The translations under genes were made by a program, and so were the position numbers. A DNA stretch of 64,000 nucleotides from Urophycis tenuis (Eukaryota; Chordata; Actinopteri; Gadiformes; Phycidae): contig JAXIVH010000145.1 in assembly GCA_036785325.1 (NCBI GenBank), forward strand, positions 296,001 through 360,000, read 5' to 3'. Positions 54,434-62,502 of the stretch are shown here, piece after piece. The notes beneath the pieces were generated by a model. It searched no databases. It was not told the DNA's origin and was given only the letters and a program-made list of their open reading frames with translations. Within the stretch, counting starts at the first letter, position 1, and each line of letters opens with the position of its first letter.

Positions 54434-54718
54434 GTAAGTGATTAAAACACTACACACACACACACACACGCGCGCGAGCGCATATATACACACACACACA
54501 CGCATATATACACACACATATATATATATATATACTTAAACATAGCTGACCCTTTTTTTCCCCCTTCTCGGGGATTATGCTCCCAGTTTTGATCTCGGAC
54601 GTCTGGTCACTTGTAGCATATAATAATATTCTATTACTGTTAAGCCAACTATGAATAATAAAACAGGCCAAAACATGTGTCCTTTATCATAGCTACACGT
54701 ATTACAAAAAAAACGCGT

Positions 54719-56200
54719 GAATTGAAAAGTTGAAGGTATGTTTTTAGCTGCTGGGTAGACTTCAGTCAACCTGACGCAGTTTTGTCTCTGAGCAACCACA
54801 TTGCTTGGGGATGGGCTCATTTTAAGCGGGGAAATCTAAGCTTTCCAACGGCGTATGGCAAGACTATATTGACTCATGGGTCGTTGAAATACTAAGATAA
54901 TTAATTTGTGTTCTGTAAGGAAAGATGGATGTTAATTGAAACGTTGAAGGTATGTTTTTAGCTGCTGGGTAGACTTCAGTCAACCTGACGCAGTTTAGTC
55001 TGTGATCAACCAGACTGCTCGCGGATGGGCTCATTTTAAGCGGGAAAATCTAAGCTTTCCAACAACGTATGGCAAGACTATATTCACCAAAGGGTCGTTG
55101 AAATACTAAGCTAATTAATTTGTGTTCTGTAAGGAAAGATTGATGTTAATCGAAACGTTTAAGGTATGTTTTTAGCTGCTGGGTAGACTTCAGTCAACCT
55201 GACGCAGTTTAGTCTGTGATCAACCAGACTGCTGGCGGATGGGCTCATTTTAAGCGGGGAAATCTAAGCTTTTCAACGGCGTATGGCAAGACTATATTCA
55301 CTAAAGGGCCGTTGAAATACTAAGCTAATTAATTTGTGTTCTGTAAGGAAAGATTGATGTTAATTGAAACGTTAAAGGTATGTTTTTAGCTGCTGGGTAG
55401 ACTTCATTCAACCTGACGCAGTTTAGTCTGTGATCAACCAGACTGCTCGCGGATGGACTCATTTTAAGCGGGGAAATCTAAGCTTTCCAACGGCGTATTG
55501 CAAGACTATATTGACTCATGGGTCGTTGAAATACTAAGCTAATTAATTTGTGTTCTGTAAGGAAAGATTGATGTTAATTGAAACGTTGAAGGTATGTTTT
55601 TAGCTGCTGGGTAGACTTCAGTCATCCTGACGCAGTTTTGTCTGTGAGCAACTAAATTGCTTTGGGATGGGCTCATTTTAAGCGGGGAAATCTAAGCTTT
55701 CCAACGGTGTATGGCAAGACTATATTCACCAAAGGGTCGTTGAAATACTAAGCTAATTAATTTCTGTTCTGTGAGGAAAGATTGATCTTAATTGAAACGT
55801 TGAAGGTATGTTTTTAGCTGCTGGGTAGACTTCAGTCAACCTGACGCAGTTTAATCTGTGATCAACCAGACTGCTCGCGGATGGGCTCATTTTAAGCGGG
55901 GAAATCTAACCTTTCCAACGGCGTATGGCAAGACTATATTGACTAATGGATCGTTGAAATACTAAGCTAATTAATTTGTGTTCTGTAAGGAAAGATTGAT
56001 CTTAATTGAAACGTTGAAGGTATGTTTTTAGCTGCTGGGTAGACTTCAGTCAACCTGACGCAGTTTTGTCTGTGAGCAACTAAATTGCTTTGGGATGGGC
56101 TCATTTTAAGCGGGGAAATCTAAGCTTTCCAACGACGTATGGCATGACTATATTTGCCCACGGGTCGTCGAAATAATAAGCTGATTCATGTGTGTTCTGT
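54719..56200. repeat. 214-bp satellite, 7 monomers
   Basis: A 1,482-bp class D to class E run, third occurrence of this arrangement. Confidence 0.95.
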
Positions 56201-56386
56201 TGGCTGTGGAAAGAAAATAGCACACAAGTCCTACCAAGTCAACTTTATTGTCAGTGATAAACATTAATAAATAAACATTATGGACATTGTATAAACAGTT
56301 GTATAAAAAGTTTAAACAGTATGAACAGTGTTCTTATAAAAGATATCAATATCAATACTGATCACGTGTGTATTTTATATTTCCAG

Positions 56387-56890
56387 ATTATTTGTTGATG
56401 AGCCAGAGCCTGTGACTCCCACCAACCGGCCTGTTCAGCCCACTGCGTTGTCGTCCTCCACCCGGCCGAAGCCTCCTGCACCCACCCGCCTCCAGCCGAG
56501 GCCTCCTGCTGCGTCAGCCTGTGGCCCGCCCGCCCCCTGTGTCGGCAGCACCCATACCGCTGGTCCTCCCCGCACAGCCACAGGCCCCCTCCGTCCTGCT
56601 TCGTGGGCCATCATGCAGCTGTCTCTGCAGTCATCGTGTGTCAAAACCATTCAAACTTGTATATGGTAACATTTCAAAATGACACCAGCATAAATGAGGA
56701 CCTTGCAATAGGTTGTGTGTTACAGGACCCCCCTGGCATACAGCTGTATGTCTCTGTGAAGGTGGTTGTGAAGAACGGCATCCGGCTGAACAAGTACAAG
56801 TGCCGGCGAGGCAGCAACTCTCTCGAGGGGTTGCACGCCCACCTGGTTAACGCCATCCCTTCACAGCGATGTGGGATCATGCCGTTCCAA
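56387..56890 (+). CDS. Exon block copy 26 (class E)
   Basis: Exon B is 56726-56890, majority protein. Class E Leu to Met change in segment A. Longest CA run among the class E copies. Confidence 0.6.
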
Positions 56891-56900
56891 GTAAGTGATT

Positions 56901-56961
<61 letters not shown>

Positions 56962-57202
56962 GCGCGCATATATGCACACACACATACGCATATATACACA
57001 CACATATATATATATATACTTATACATAGCTGACCCTTTTTTTCCCCCTTCTCGGGGATTATGCTCCCAGTTTTGATCTCGGACGTCTGGTCACTTGTAG
57101 CATATAATAATATTCTATTACTGTTAAGCCAACTATGAATAATAAAACAGGCCAAAACATGTGTCCTTTATCATAGCTACACGTATTACAAAAAAAACGC
57201 GT

Positions 57203-57614
57203 GAATTGAAAAGTTGAAGGTATGTTTTTAGCTGCTGGGTAGACTTCAGTCAACCTGACGCAGTTTTGTCTGTGAGCAACCAAATTGCTCGGGGATGGGC
57301 TCATTTTAAGCGGGGAAATCTAAGGTTCCCAACGGCGTATGGCAAGACTATATTGAGTCATGGGTCGTTGAAATACTGAGCTAATTAATTTTTGATCTGT
57401 GAGGAAAGATTGATGTTAATTGAAACGTTGAAGGTATGTTTTTAGCTGCTGGGTAGACTTCAGTCAACCTGACGCAGTTTTGTCTGTGAGCAACGAAATT
57501 GGTCGGGTATGGGCTCATTTTAAGCGGGGAAATCTAAGCTTTCCAACGGCGTATGGCATGACTATATTTGCCCACGGGTCGTCGAAATAATAAGCTGATT
57601 CATGTGTGTTCTGT
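57203..57614. repeat. 214-bp satellite, 2 monomers, right edge of the array
   Basis: The last satellite in the window, 412 bp. The class F block that follows leads directly into unique sequence rather than another satellite run. Confidence 0.95.
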
Positions 57615-57800
57615 TGGCTGTGGAAAGAAAATAGCACACAAGTCCTACCAAGTCACCTTTATTGTCAGTGATAAACATTAATAAATAAACAGTATGGACA
57701 TTGTATAAACAGTTGTATAAAAAGTGTAAACGGTATGAACAGTGTTCTTATAAAAGATATCAATATCAATACTGATCACGTGTGTATTATATATTTCCAG

Positions 57801-58304
57801 ATTATTTGTTGATGAGCCAGAGCCTGTGACTCCCACCAACCGGCCCGTTCAGCCCACTGCGTTGTCGTCCTCCACCCGGCCGAAGCCTCCTGCGCCCACC
57901 CGCCTCCAGCCGAGGCCTCCTGCTGCGTCAGCCTGTGGCCCGCCCGCCCCCTGTGTCGGCAGCACCCATACCGCTGGTCCTCCCCGCACAGCCACAGGCC
58001 CCCTCCGTCCTGCTTCGTGGGCCATCCTGCAGCTGTCTCTGCAGTCATCGTGTGTCAAAACCATTCAAACTTGTATATGGTAACATTTCAAAATGACACC
58101 AGCATAAATGAGGACCTTGCAATAGGTTGTGTGTTACAGGACCCCCCTGGCATACAGCTGTATGTCTCTGTGAAGGTGGTTGTGAAGAACGGCATCCGGC
58201 TGAACAAGTACAAGTGCCGGCGAGGCAGCAACTCTCTCGAGGGGTTGCACGCCCACCTGGTTAACGCCGTCCCTTCACAGCGATGTGGGATCATGCCGTT
58301 CCAA
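57801..58304 (+). CDS. Exon block copy 27 (class F), exon B next to the terminal exon
   Basis: Exon B is 58140-58304 and ends in phase 0 at caa before gtaagtg. It differs from the majority by Ile to Val at residue 44 (gccgtccct). This is the only copy whose right arm is replaced by unique intron sequence, and it lies 192 bp from the terminal exon, which starts in phase 0 with VYLVSF. The joined motif (FQ followed by VYL) matches my memory of the FQxYL core in related fish proteins. This copy is therefore the best candidate for the genuine penultimate exon. Confidence 0.7.
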
Positions 58305-58496
58305 GTAAGTGATTAAAACACACACACACACACGCATAAATATATATAAAGCTTTATTGCAGACCCATGTTCATACGGTATAATTTAAAAAGAAAAGTCT
58401 CAATGATGGCTTCAATGATACATTTTATTTCACAGCTTCAGCCGTCACCTGTAAGCATTGTACACAATGACAGTCAAATGGAAATGTGTGTTTCAG
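58305..58496 (+). other. Last intron of the exon-array gene (192 bp)
   Basis: It opens with gtaagtgattaaaac and a short CA run, then becomes unique. It closes with gtgtgtttcag at 58,496. It lacks the long CA/CG/TA tract and the pyrimidine tract of the other right arms, so the array boundary falls at about 58,330. An additional acceptor-like site (tttattgcag, about 58,362) lies inside. Confidence 0.65.
58436..58450 (+). other. Candidate 15-nt micro-exon inside the last intron
   Basis: The 15 nt cttcagccgtcacct are preceded by ttttatttcacag and followed by gtaagcattg, both close to consensus. The length is a multiple of three, so inclusion would add five residues (LQPSP) between exon B and the terminal exon without changing frame. 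No transcript evidence is available here. Confidence 0.35.
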
Positions 58497-59024
58497 GTAT
58501 ACTTGGTGTCCTTTGCCGTGCAGTGGAACCACCGCATGGCATCGCTCCGTGTCGCCGGTGGTCACGGCCGGCGGACGTCTTGCTTGGACCCGCGGCAGAT
58601 CCAGCGCGTCAACCAGCAGGCCGAGGCAAGGAGGCCTCCTGCTGCGTCAGCCTGTGGCCGGCCCCCCATGTCGGCAGCACCCATACTGCTGCTGGTCCTC
58701 CCCGCACAGCCACAGGCCCCCTCCGTCCTGTTTCGTGGGCCATCCTGCAGCCAGAGCTTTGTCCCTCCTGCACCAACAGTGAAGGCGTTCATGCCCAACA
58801 AGTCCTCGCGGCCTTGTGGGGCTTGCCACGTGCCAAACTGTGGTGGACGGCGAAAGAGGTACACCCCTTCCAAGGACAAAGTGGCTGGAAGCCCACAGAA
58901 GATATTTTCCTTGTGCCCATCCACGAGGAAGTCCACTACCCCTGGCTTCGACAATGTTGTCTATGACAACTTTGAACACTTTAAGAGTGTCGTGGATGCA
59001 GAGTTGGAAAGGAGGACTTTGTAG
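58497..59024 (+). CDS. Terminal exon of the array gene; Cys-rich C-terminus, unnamed fish protein family
   Basis: The exon encodes 175 residues and stops at TAG 59,022-59,024; phase 0 at its start matches exon B. Residues 1-17 (VYLVSFAVQWNHRMASL) continue the exon B motif. Residues 45-95 are Pro/Ala-rich and include the stretch RPPAASACG, which is also in segment A of every block. Cysteines at 107, 110 and 115 (C-x2-C-x4-C) and 140 could bind zinc (inference). The segment KRYTPSKDK...QKIF and the end FDNVVYDNFEHFKSVV resemble, from memory, the C-terminus of a multicopy fish family of unknown function. A frame continuing upstream to 58,458 begins in the intron and is not taken as the start. 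Upstream exons must lie beyond the array. Confidence 0.75.
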   Translation, partial: VYLVSFAVQWNHRMASLRVAGGHGRRTSCLDPRQIQRVNQQAEARRPPAASACGRPPMSAAPILLLVLPAQPQAPSVLFRGPSCSQSFVPPAPTVKAFMPNKSSRPCGACHVPNCGGRRKRYTPSKDKVAGSPQKIFSLCPSTRKSTTPGFDNVVYDNFEHFKSVVDAELERRTL

Positions 59025-59257
59025 ATACTGGACTTTGTAAATAACTGTAAATATGTGTGTGTGTGTTTGTCTTTTTCTTTGTGTGTGTTTTAAAGTGCTT
59101 CAGCAAGCAGCTATTTATATAGTTCAAAATAATGCACTTTACAGTTTTACTTGAAGTCATTTTGTTTGTTTTTTATATTGCTGTTGAAATGCACAATGTT
59201 TTTAACCTTAATCAGTTCAACACAATCAGTTTCCCTCGTTCGTGTTCAGATAATCTG
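59025..59257 (+). other. 3' flank of the terminal exon, probable 3' UTR remnant
   Basis: AT- and GT-rich sequence with a short TG run at about 59,052-59,100. I see no canonical AATAAA within it. The retroelement homology begins at about 59,258, so the native polyadenylation region may have been displaced by the insertion. Confidence 0.4.
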
Positions 59258-59412
59258 GATCCTGTTCTCCAGAGCCCTGACTTTGAACAGCCCTTCACCG
59301 TCCAGACTGACGCATCTGGTGTTGGTCTTGGGGCAGTACTGCTCCAAGGAGAGGGGGACGACATGAAGCCTGTGGCTTACATAAGTCGCAAGTTGTTCCC
59401 CAGAGAGACCAG
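59258..59412 (+). pseudogene. Ty3/gypsy-type retroelement, RNase H N-terminal half (split)
   Basis: The frame reads DPVLQSPDFEQPF, then TDASGVGLGAVLLQ and KPVAYISRKL, the classic start of an LTR-retroelement RNase H domain with its first catalytic Asp in TDAS. The reverse transcriptase that should precede it is missing: homology begins abruptly at about 59,258, so the element is 5'-truncated. The frame is broken at the CAG target duplication (59,410-59,412) by the DNA transposon that follows. The other half resumes at 61,496. Open-frame residues before DPVLQ are taken as flank. Non-functional in this state. Confidence 0.85.
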
Positions 59413-59425
59413 GGGCCTCATGTAC
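59413..59425 (+). repeat. Left terminal inverted repeat of the Harbinger element
   Basis: Thirteen bases identical to the reverse complement of 61,480-61,492; followed by a weaker match (gaacgttgcgt against taacaattgcgt). Confidence 0.93.
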
Positions 59426-59833
59426 GAACGTTGCGTACGCACAAAAAAATGGTGTACGTTCATTCTCACGGCAAAGTGCAGATGTATCAAGACTGAAATG
59501 GCCGTATAAATTTGCGTGCCACGTGTCACGTTAACTCTTGAGCTGGCGTACGCACATTTCTACAACAGTTGACCCTTTGGCGACACTTAGAGGTGATCAA
59601 AGCATCATGTTTAATTTGTCAGAGCAATGAAATTCTTATTACATGGCAGACAACCTCTACGCAGTAGATGGACATAAGAGATAAGAAATAAAAATATTTA
59701 AATGCTGGGAAACTGTCATAATAAAGGAATGTGTAAAATAGTAGTTGATTGAGTGATGTGCACATTCGAGACACGTGAACAATTAACACCGATGAACAAT
59801 CAACACCGACAAGTCTGCAATAACATGACTGGG

Positions 59834-59839
59834 TATAAA
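59834..59839 (+). promoter_or_regulatory. TATA box of the Harbinger transposase
   Basis: gggtataaaagc sits 48 bp before the ATG at 59,882, a fitting place for a core promoter. The 400 bp upstream inside the element contain no other feature I can name. Confidence 0.5.
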
Positions 59840-59881
59840 AGCACACCCAAAAATTACGTCAACGATTAGAGGACATTGCGA

Positions 59882-60499
59882 ATGGCGCAATTAGGCGAGA
59901 GCGTGTCTTTCGAGACAGAAACGATCCTCTCGAAATTGTCGACAATTGGCTCATCAGCCGCTTTCGATTCCCTCGGGCAATCCTGCTTGAGTTATGTGCA
60001 GAGCTGCGGCCGGAGCCATGCCCTGCCGGTCCACGTACAGGTACTTAGTACCTTGGGGTTCCTGGCAACCGGGGCGTTTCAAAGAGAGTTGGCCGACCGA
60101 TCGGGTATACACCAGTCGACCCTGAGCCGGGCCATGCCAGCCGTGTGGGCCGGACTCATCCGCCTGTCAGCCAGGTATATAACATTCCCATACAATGCAG
60201 CTGAACAGGTCAACATTAAAGCGCAATTTGCAGCGAGAGCCGGTTTTCCTAATATAATCAGAGCTGTCGACTGCACTCACATTGCCATAAAAGCGCCATC
60301 ACATGACGAATTTGTATATGTGAACAGGAAACATTTCCATTCAATAAATGTAGGCTACAAATGATATGTGATGCGCAAATGTTATTAACCAACATTGTGG
60401 CGAGGTGGCCTGGTTCAACGCACGACTCATATATTCTGAGTAACAGCATAGTTGGGAACAGACTGCAGGCTGGCATTGTGCGCGATGGGTGGCTTCTTG
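59882..60499 (+). pseudogene. Harbinger transposase, exon 1 (HARBI1-like, frameshifted)
   Basis: Starting from ATG at 59,882, residues 69-85 (ELADRSGIHQSTLSRAM) form a helix-turn-helix. Residues 128-139 (AVDCTHIAIKAP) hold the first catalytic Asp (D130) of the DDE nuclease. The frame stops at TGA 60,362-60,364, but the homology continues in another frame with ICDAQMLL and RWPGSTHDSYIL, which holds the second Asp. About five extra bases near 60,352-60,358 explain the break. The homology ends at GWLLG, directly at a gtgagt donor. A slightly earlier TTG-initiated reading is not used. The enzyme would cut and paste DNA, but this copy cannot encode it intact. Confidence 0.85.
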
Positions 60500-60854
60500 G
60501 TGAGTAATTGTATTCTTTTAATTGTCCTTATATTAATCCCCGTGATGCGCATTGAGTGTACGTCCCCAAATACTATCCTGTCTTCACAGCATCATTACTT
60601 GTTTGTGTGTTTGATTCGCTGGTTAAGCAACAGCTTCGGATCTTTCGTACAAGCCCCTGTCTCTGTGTGCAAAGTACTCATGTTAATAAACCCGTGCGTA
60701 AAGTGTGAAATGTCATTATCAGCCTCACCTTTGCCCCGGCGCCCTTCGGCATTAATTTATAACAATAGTGTGTGATCCATGTAAGTGGTGTATAAAACTA
60801 AGAAATGGGAACAAATCCAGTTTACTTATACTGCCTGCTTTCAATTAACCCCAG
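60500..60854 (+). other. Intron of the Harbinger transposase (355 bp)
   Basis: Starts gtgagtaatt and ends attaaccccag. Removing it places GWLLG next to a GYPLR-like reading, the order seen in HARBI1-type transposases. Frames open across it are not real genes. Confidence 0.7.
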
Positions 60855-60984
60855 GCTACCCACTGAGGACGTGACCCCTCTGACCAACCCTCAGACTGAC
60901 CGAGAGCGGAGGTACAATGACCGCCATACCCGCACTCGGTCAGTCGTTGAGAGGGCAATAGGTCTCCTGAAGGGACGGTGGGCA
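60855..60984 (+). pseudogene. Harbinger transposase, exon 2 (truncated)
   Basis: After the acceptor, a short GYPLR reading shifts frame within a few codons to TPLTNPQTDRERRYN and then TRTRSVVERAIGLLKGRW, where the Glu of VVER is the third catalytic residue of the DDE triad. The usual remaining C-terminus (some tens of residues) is missing: from about 60,985 the sequence is instead antisense to the Myb-like gene. Both the frameshift and the internal deletion disable it. Confidence 0.8.
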
Positions 60985-61227
60985 GCAGTCCTCCTTTTCA
61001 CTTCCATTTTTATATCTGACCACTTCTTTTTAAGTTCAGCGTGTGTGCGGCTCTCTGAACCCACAGCGTTGACCGCCTCACACACGCTGTCCCACTCACT
61101 CCTCTTCCGCTTGCTGTTAATCCCGGAGGACAAACTGCCAAATAAAACCACCCTCCGAGCCTCCACCTCAGTCAGGAGAGTCTCCAGTTCGCACTCGGTA
61201 AATTTTCGCTTTTTTAGATGTGCTCAT
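60985..61227 (-). pseudogene. Myb/SANT-like DNA-binding protein of the Harbinger element (broken)
   Basis: The minus-strand reading holds KFTECELETLL, EVEARRVVLFGSLSSG, a Trp in SEWDSV and HAELKKKWSDIKMEVKRR, the typical Myb/SANT-like domain that accompanies Harbinger transposases and helps bind the element ends (family knowledge). The ATG at 61,227-61,225 is one base out of frame with the domain because of an extra A near 61,205. The 3' end is cut off where the transposase remnant begins, and a fortuitous frame runs on to 60,891 antisense to exon 2. Confidence 0.8.
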
Positions 61228-61479
61228 TCTCTTTCTATGATCGTTCAGAGGGGAATCCCTGATGCAGGGCTCATTTAAATATGATTAACATAATTGAATA
61301 GGGGCGTGGACAGGGAGTAGTCTGATACTCGTGCACGTGCTCAATTCGGTATGTACAAAGGAAATGTGCTTGGGTTCAGGCGTACGCTCAGATTGATACA
61401 TCCTAATTTTTTTGTGCGTGCGGCGGTTTCTGGCTTTGTGCGTACGCCATGTTTCAGTAGAAAATCCACGCAATTGTTA

Positions 61480-61492
61480 GTACATGAGGCCC
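61480..61492 (-). repeat. Right terminal inverted repeat of the Harbinger element
   Basis: gtacatgaggccc, exact inverse of the left end, followed by the second CAG target copy at 61,493. Confidence 0.93.
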
Positions 61493-61495
61493 CAG

Positions 61496-61784
61496 GTATG
61501 CGGCAGTTGAGTTGGAGTGCCTAGCTGTCAAGTGGGCACTCGACACCCTAAAATACTACCTGCTGGGTAGAGACTTCACCCTAGAGACTGACCACCGCGC
61601 CTTGCAGTGGCTAGGGCGCATGAAGGACTCAAACGCCCGCATCACCCGCTGGTTCTTGGCACTGCAGCCATACCGGTTCACAGTGCAGTACCGAGCGGGC
61701 AAGCAGAATACGGTGGCGGACTTTTTGTCTCGACACCCTGTTGGGTTCCCTCCTCCAGAGGAGGAGGGAAATGTGAGAAAGTGA
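61496..61784 (+). pseudogene. Ty3/gypsy-type retroelement, RNase H C-terminal half
   Basis: The frame reads VELECLAVKWAL, FTLETDHRALQWL (catalytic Asp), RITRWFLALQPY, YRAGKQNTVADFLSR and stops at TGA 61,782-61,784. It resumes the domain interrupted at 59,412 in the correct codon phase if the Harbinger element and one CAG are disregarded. There is no integrase after it: the polypurine tract and LTR follow at once, and the last codons run into the LTR. Confidence 0.88.
61757..61771 (+). promoter_or_regulatory. Polypurine tract of the retroelement
   Basis: A 15-base all-purine run, agaggaggagggaaa, ends directly at the first base of the LTR, where plus-strand DNA priming takes place in LTR elements. 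Confidence 0.75.
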
Positions 61785-62168
61785 ACACCTCCCTTCTCAC
61801 TGGTTGTCTCACAAACACATGGACTGATTGTTTTTACTGAATGTTATTGTATTGTACTCCAGCTGCAGTAGGGGGCAATATTTTGTTCATTCAGGACAGA
61901 GGACACATGGGATAGCCCAGGGGGGCATTGGGTGTAAACAGCTGTTTTTGTATATATTTAGATGAGGTGTAAAGTGTGTATATATTGGGTAATGTGTTGT
62001 TTGGTGAAATGTAAATACTGTGTTTTCTTACAAGGTTTACTTTCCATTTAGGAATATTTAGTTTGTAGCCTTGCAATGGGGTGTTCACCCCTTATTGGTA
62101 TGGCCCAACTGGCCGTGATTGGTGTATGGCCTAACTGGCCTTGATTGGTCCAATTGGGACTGATTTCT

Positions 62169-62176
62169 TATTTAAG
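62169..62176 (+). promoter_or_regulatory. TATA-like box in the LTR
   Basis: tatttaag lies about 215 bp upstream of the AATAAA, a usual arrangement for the U3/R part of an LTR. Confidence 0.45.
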
Positions 62177-62390
62177 GGGTGCCTCATTCTGTGCGGGGGT
62201 TAACTGAGGGTAGGTGCTGGCTTGATGTGAGGTCAGTACCCGGTATGCTAGGCTATGCTAGGCTAAGCTAACCTATGCTATGCTACTTCATGCTGAGCTA
62301 AGCGGCTAAAATGGCTAGTTTTGCCATTTAGTATTATTTAGGATTTTGGATTTATGTTTGTTTTGTTATTTTGCAAGTTGTGGTGAAGAC

Positions 62391-62396
62391 AATAAA
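62391..62396 (+). terminator. Polyadenylation signal in the LTR
   Basis: AATAAA within the downstream third of the LTR, about 106 bp before its end. Confidence 0.55.
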
Positions 62397-62502
62397 GCCC
62401 CACTACTTTTCAACGGCATTGCCACCCCTCGTGTTTGTCCACACGGTCCAGGCCAGAGAGTCCACATCCCAATACGTGGGGTGATCAAGTCGGTCCCTCA
62501 CA

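Larger units (their letters stand above)
59413..61492 (+). mobile_element. PIF/Harbinger DNA transposon, 2,080 bp, inserted in the gypsy RNase H
   Basis: The left end gggcctcatgtac (59,413-59,425) is the exact inverse of the right end gtacatgaggccc (61,480-61,492). Similarity continues imperfectly inward (ttgcgt, cgcacaaaaaaat, gatgtatcaa on both sides). The flanks are CAG at 59,410-59,412 and CAG at 61,493-61,495, a 3-bp target duplication as expected for PIF/Harbinger. Inside are a decayed DDE transposase on + and a Myb/SANT-like frame on -, converging. The element appears internally deleted and unable to move by itself. Confidence 0.93.
61772..62502 (+). mobile_element. 3' LTR of the gypsy-type element, 731 bp
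   Basis: Starts TGTGAG right after the polypurine tract and ends CTCACA, its exact inverse, as LTR ends should. Inside are a 27-bp-scale direct repeat with ATTGG boxes (about 62,101-62,154), a TATA-like tatttaag (62,169-62,176), a GCTAT/GCTAG-rich short repeat (about 62,242-62,310) and an AATAAA at 62,391-62,396. No 5' LTR or internal region before RNase H is present. The next five bases are atgac; the left target copy cannot be found. Confidence 0.75.

Noticed and set aside
1..58300. CRISPR-like array (repeat with spacers)
   Set aside because: Monomers are 214 bp, adjacent and similar throughout; there are no short repeats with unique spacers, and the DNA is eukaryotic.
1..58300. Separate full gene copies in tandem
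   Set aside because: Blocks contain only segment A and exon B. The terminal exon occurs once, so the amplification is of an internal exon region, not of a whole gene.
59619..59846. 75-residue minus-strand frame upstream of the transposase
   Set aside because: AT-rich, without a domain, and located in the 5' region of the Harbinger element.
60452..60775. 107-residue + strand frame
   Set aside because: It lies mostly inside the Harbinger intron (60,500-60,854) and has no recognisable domain.
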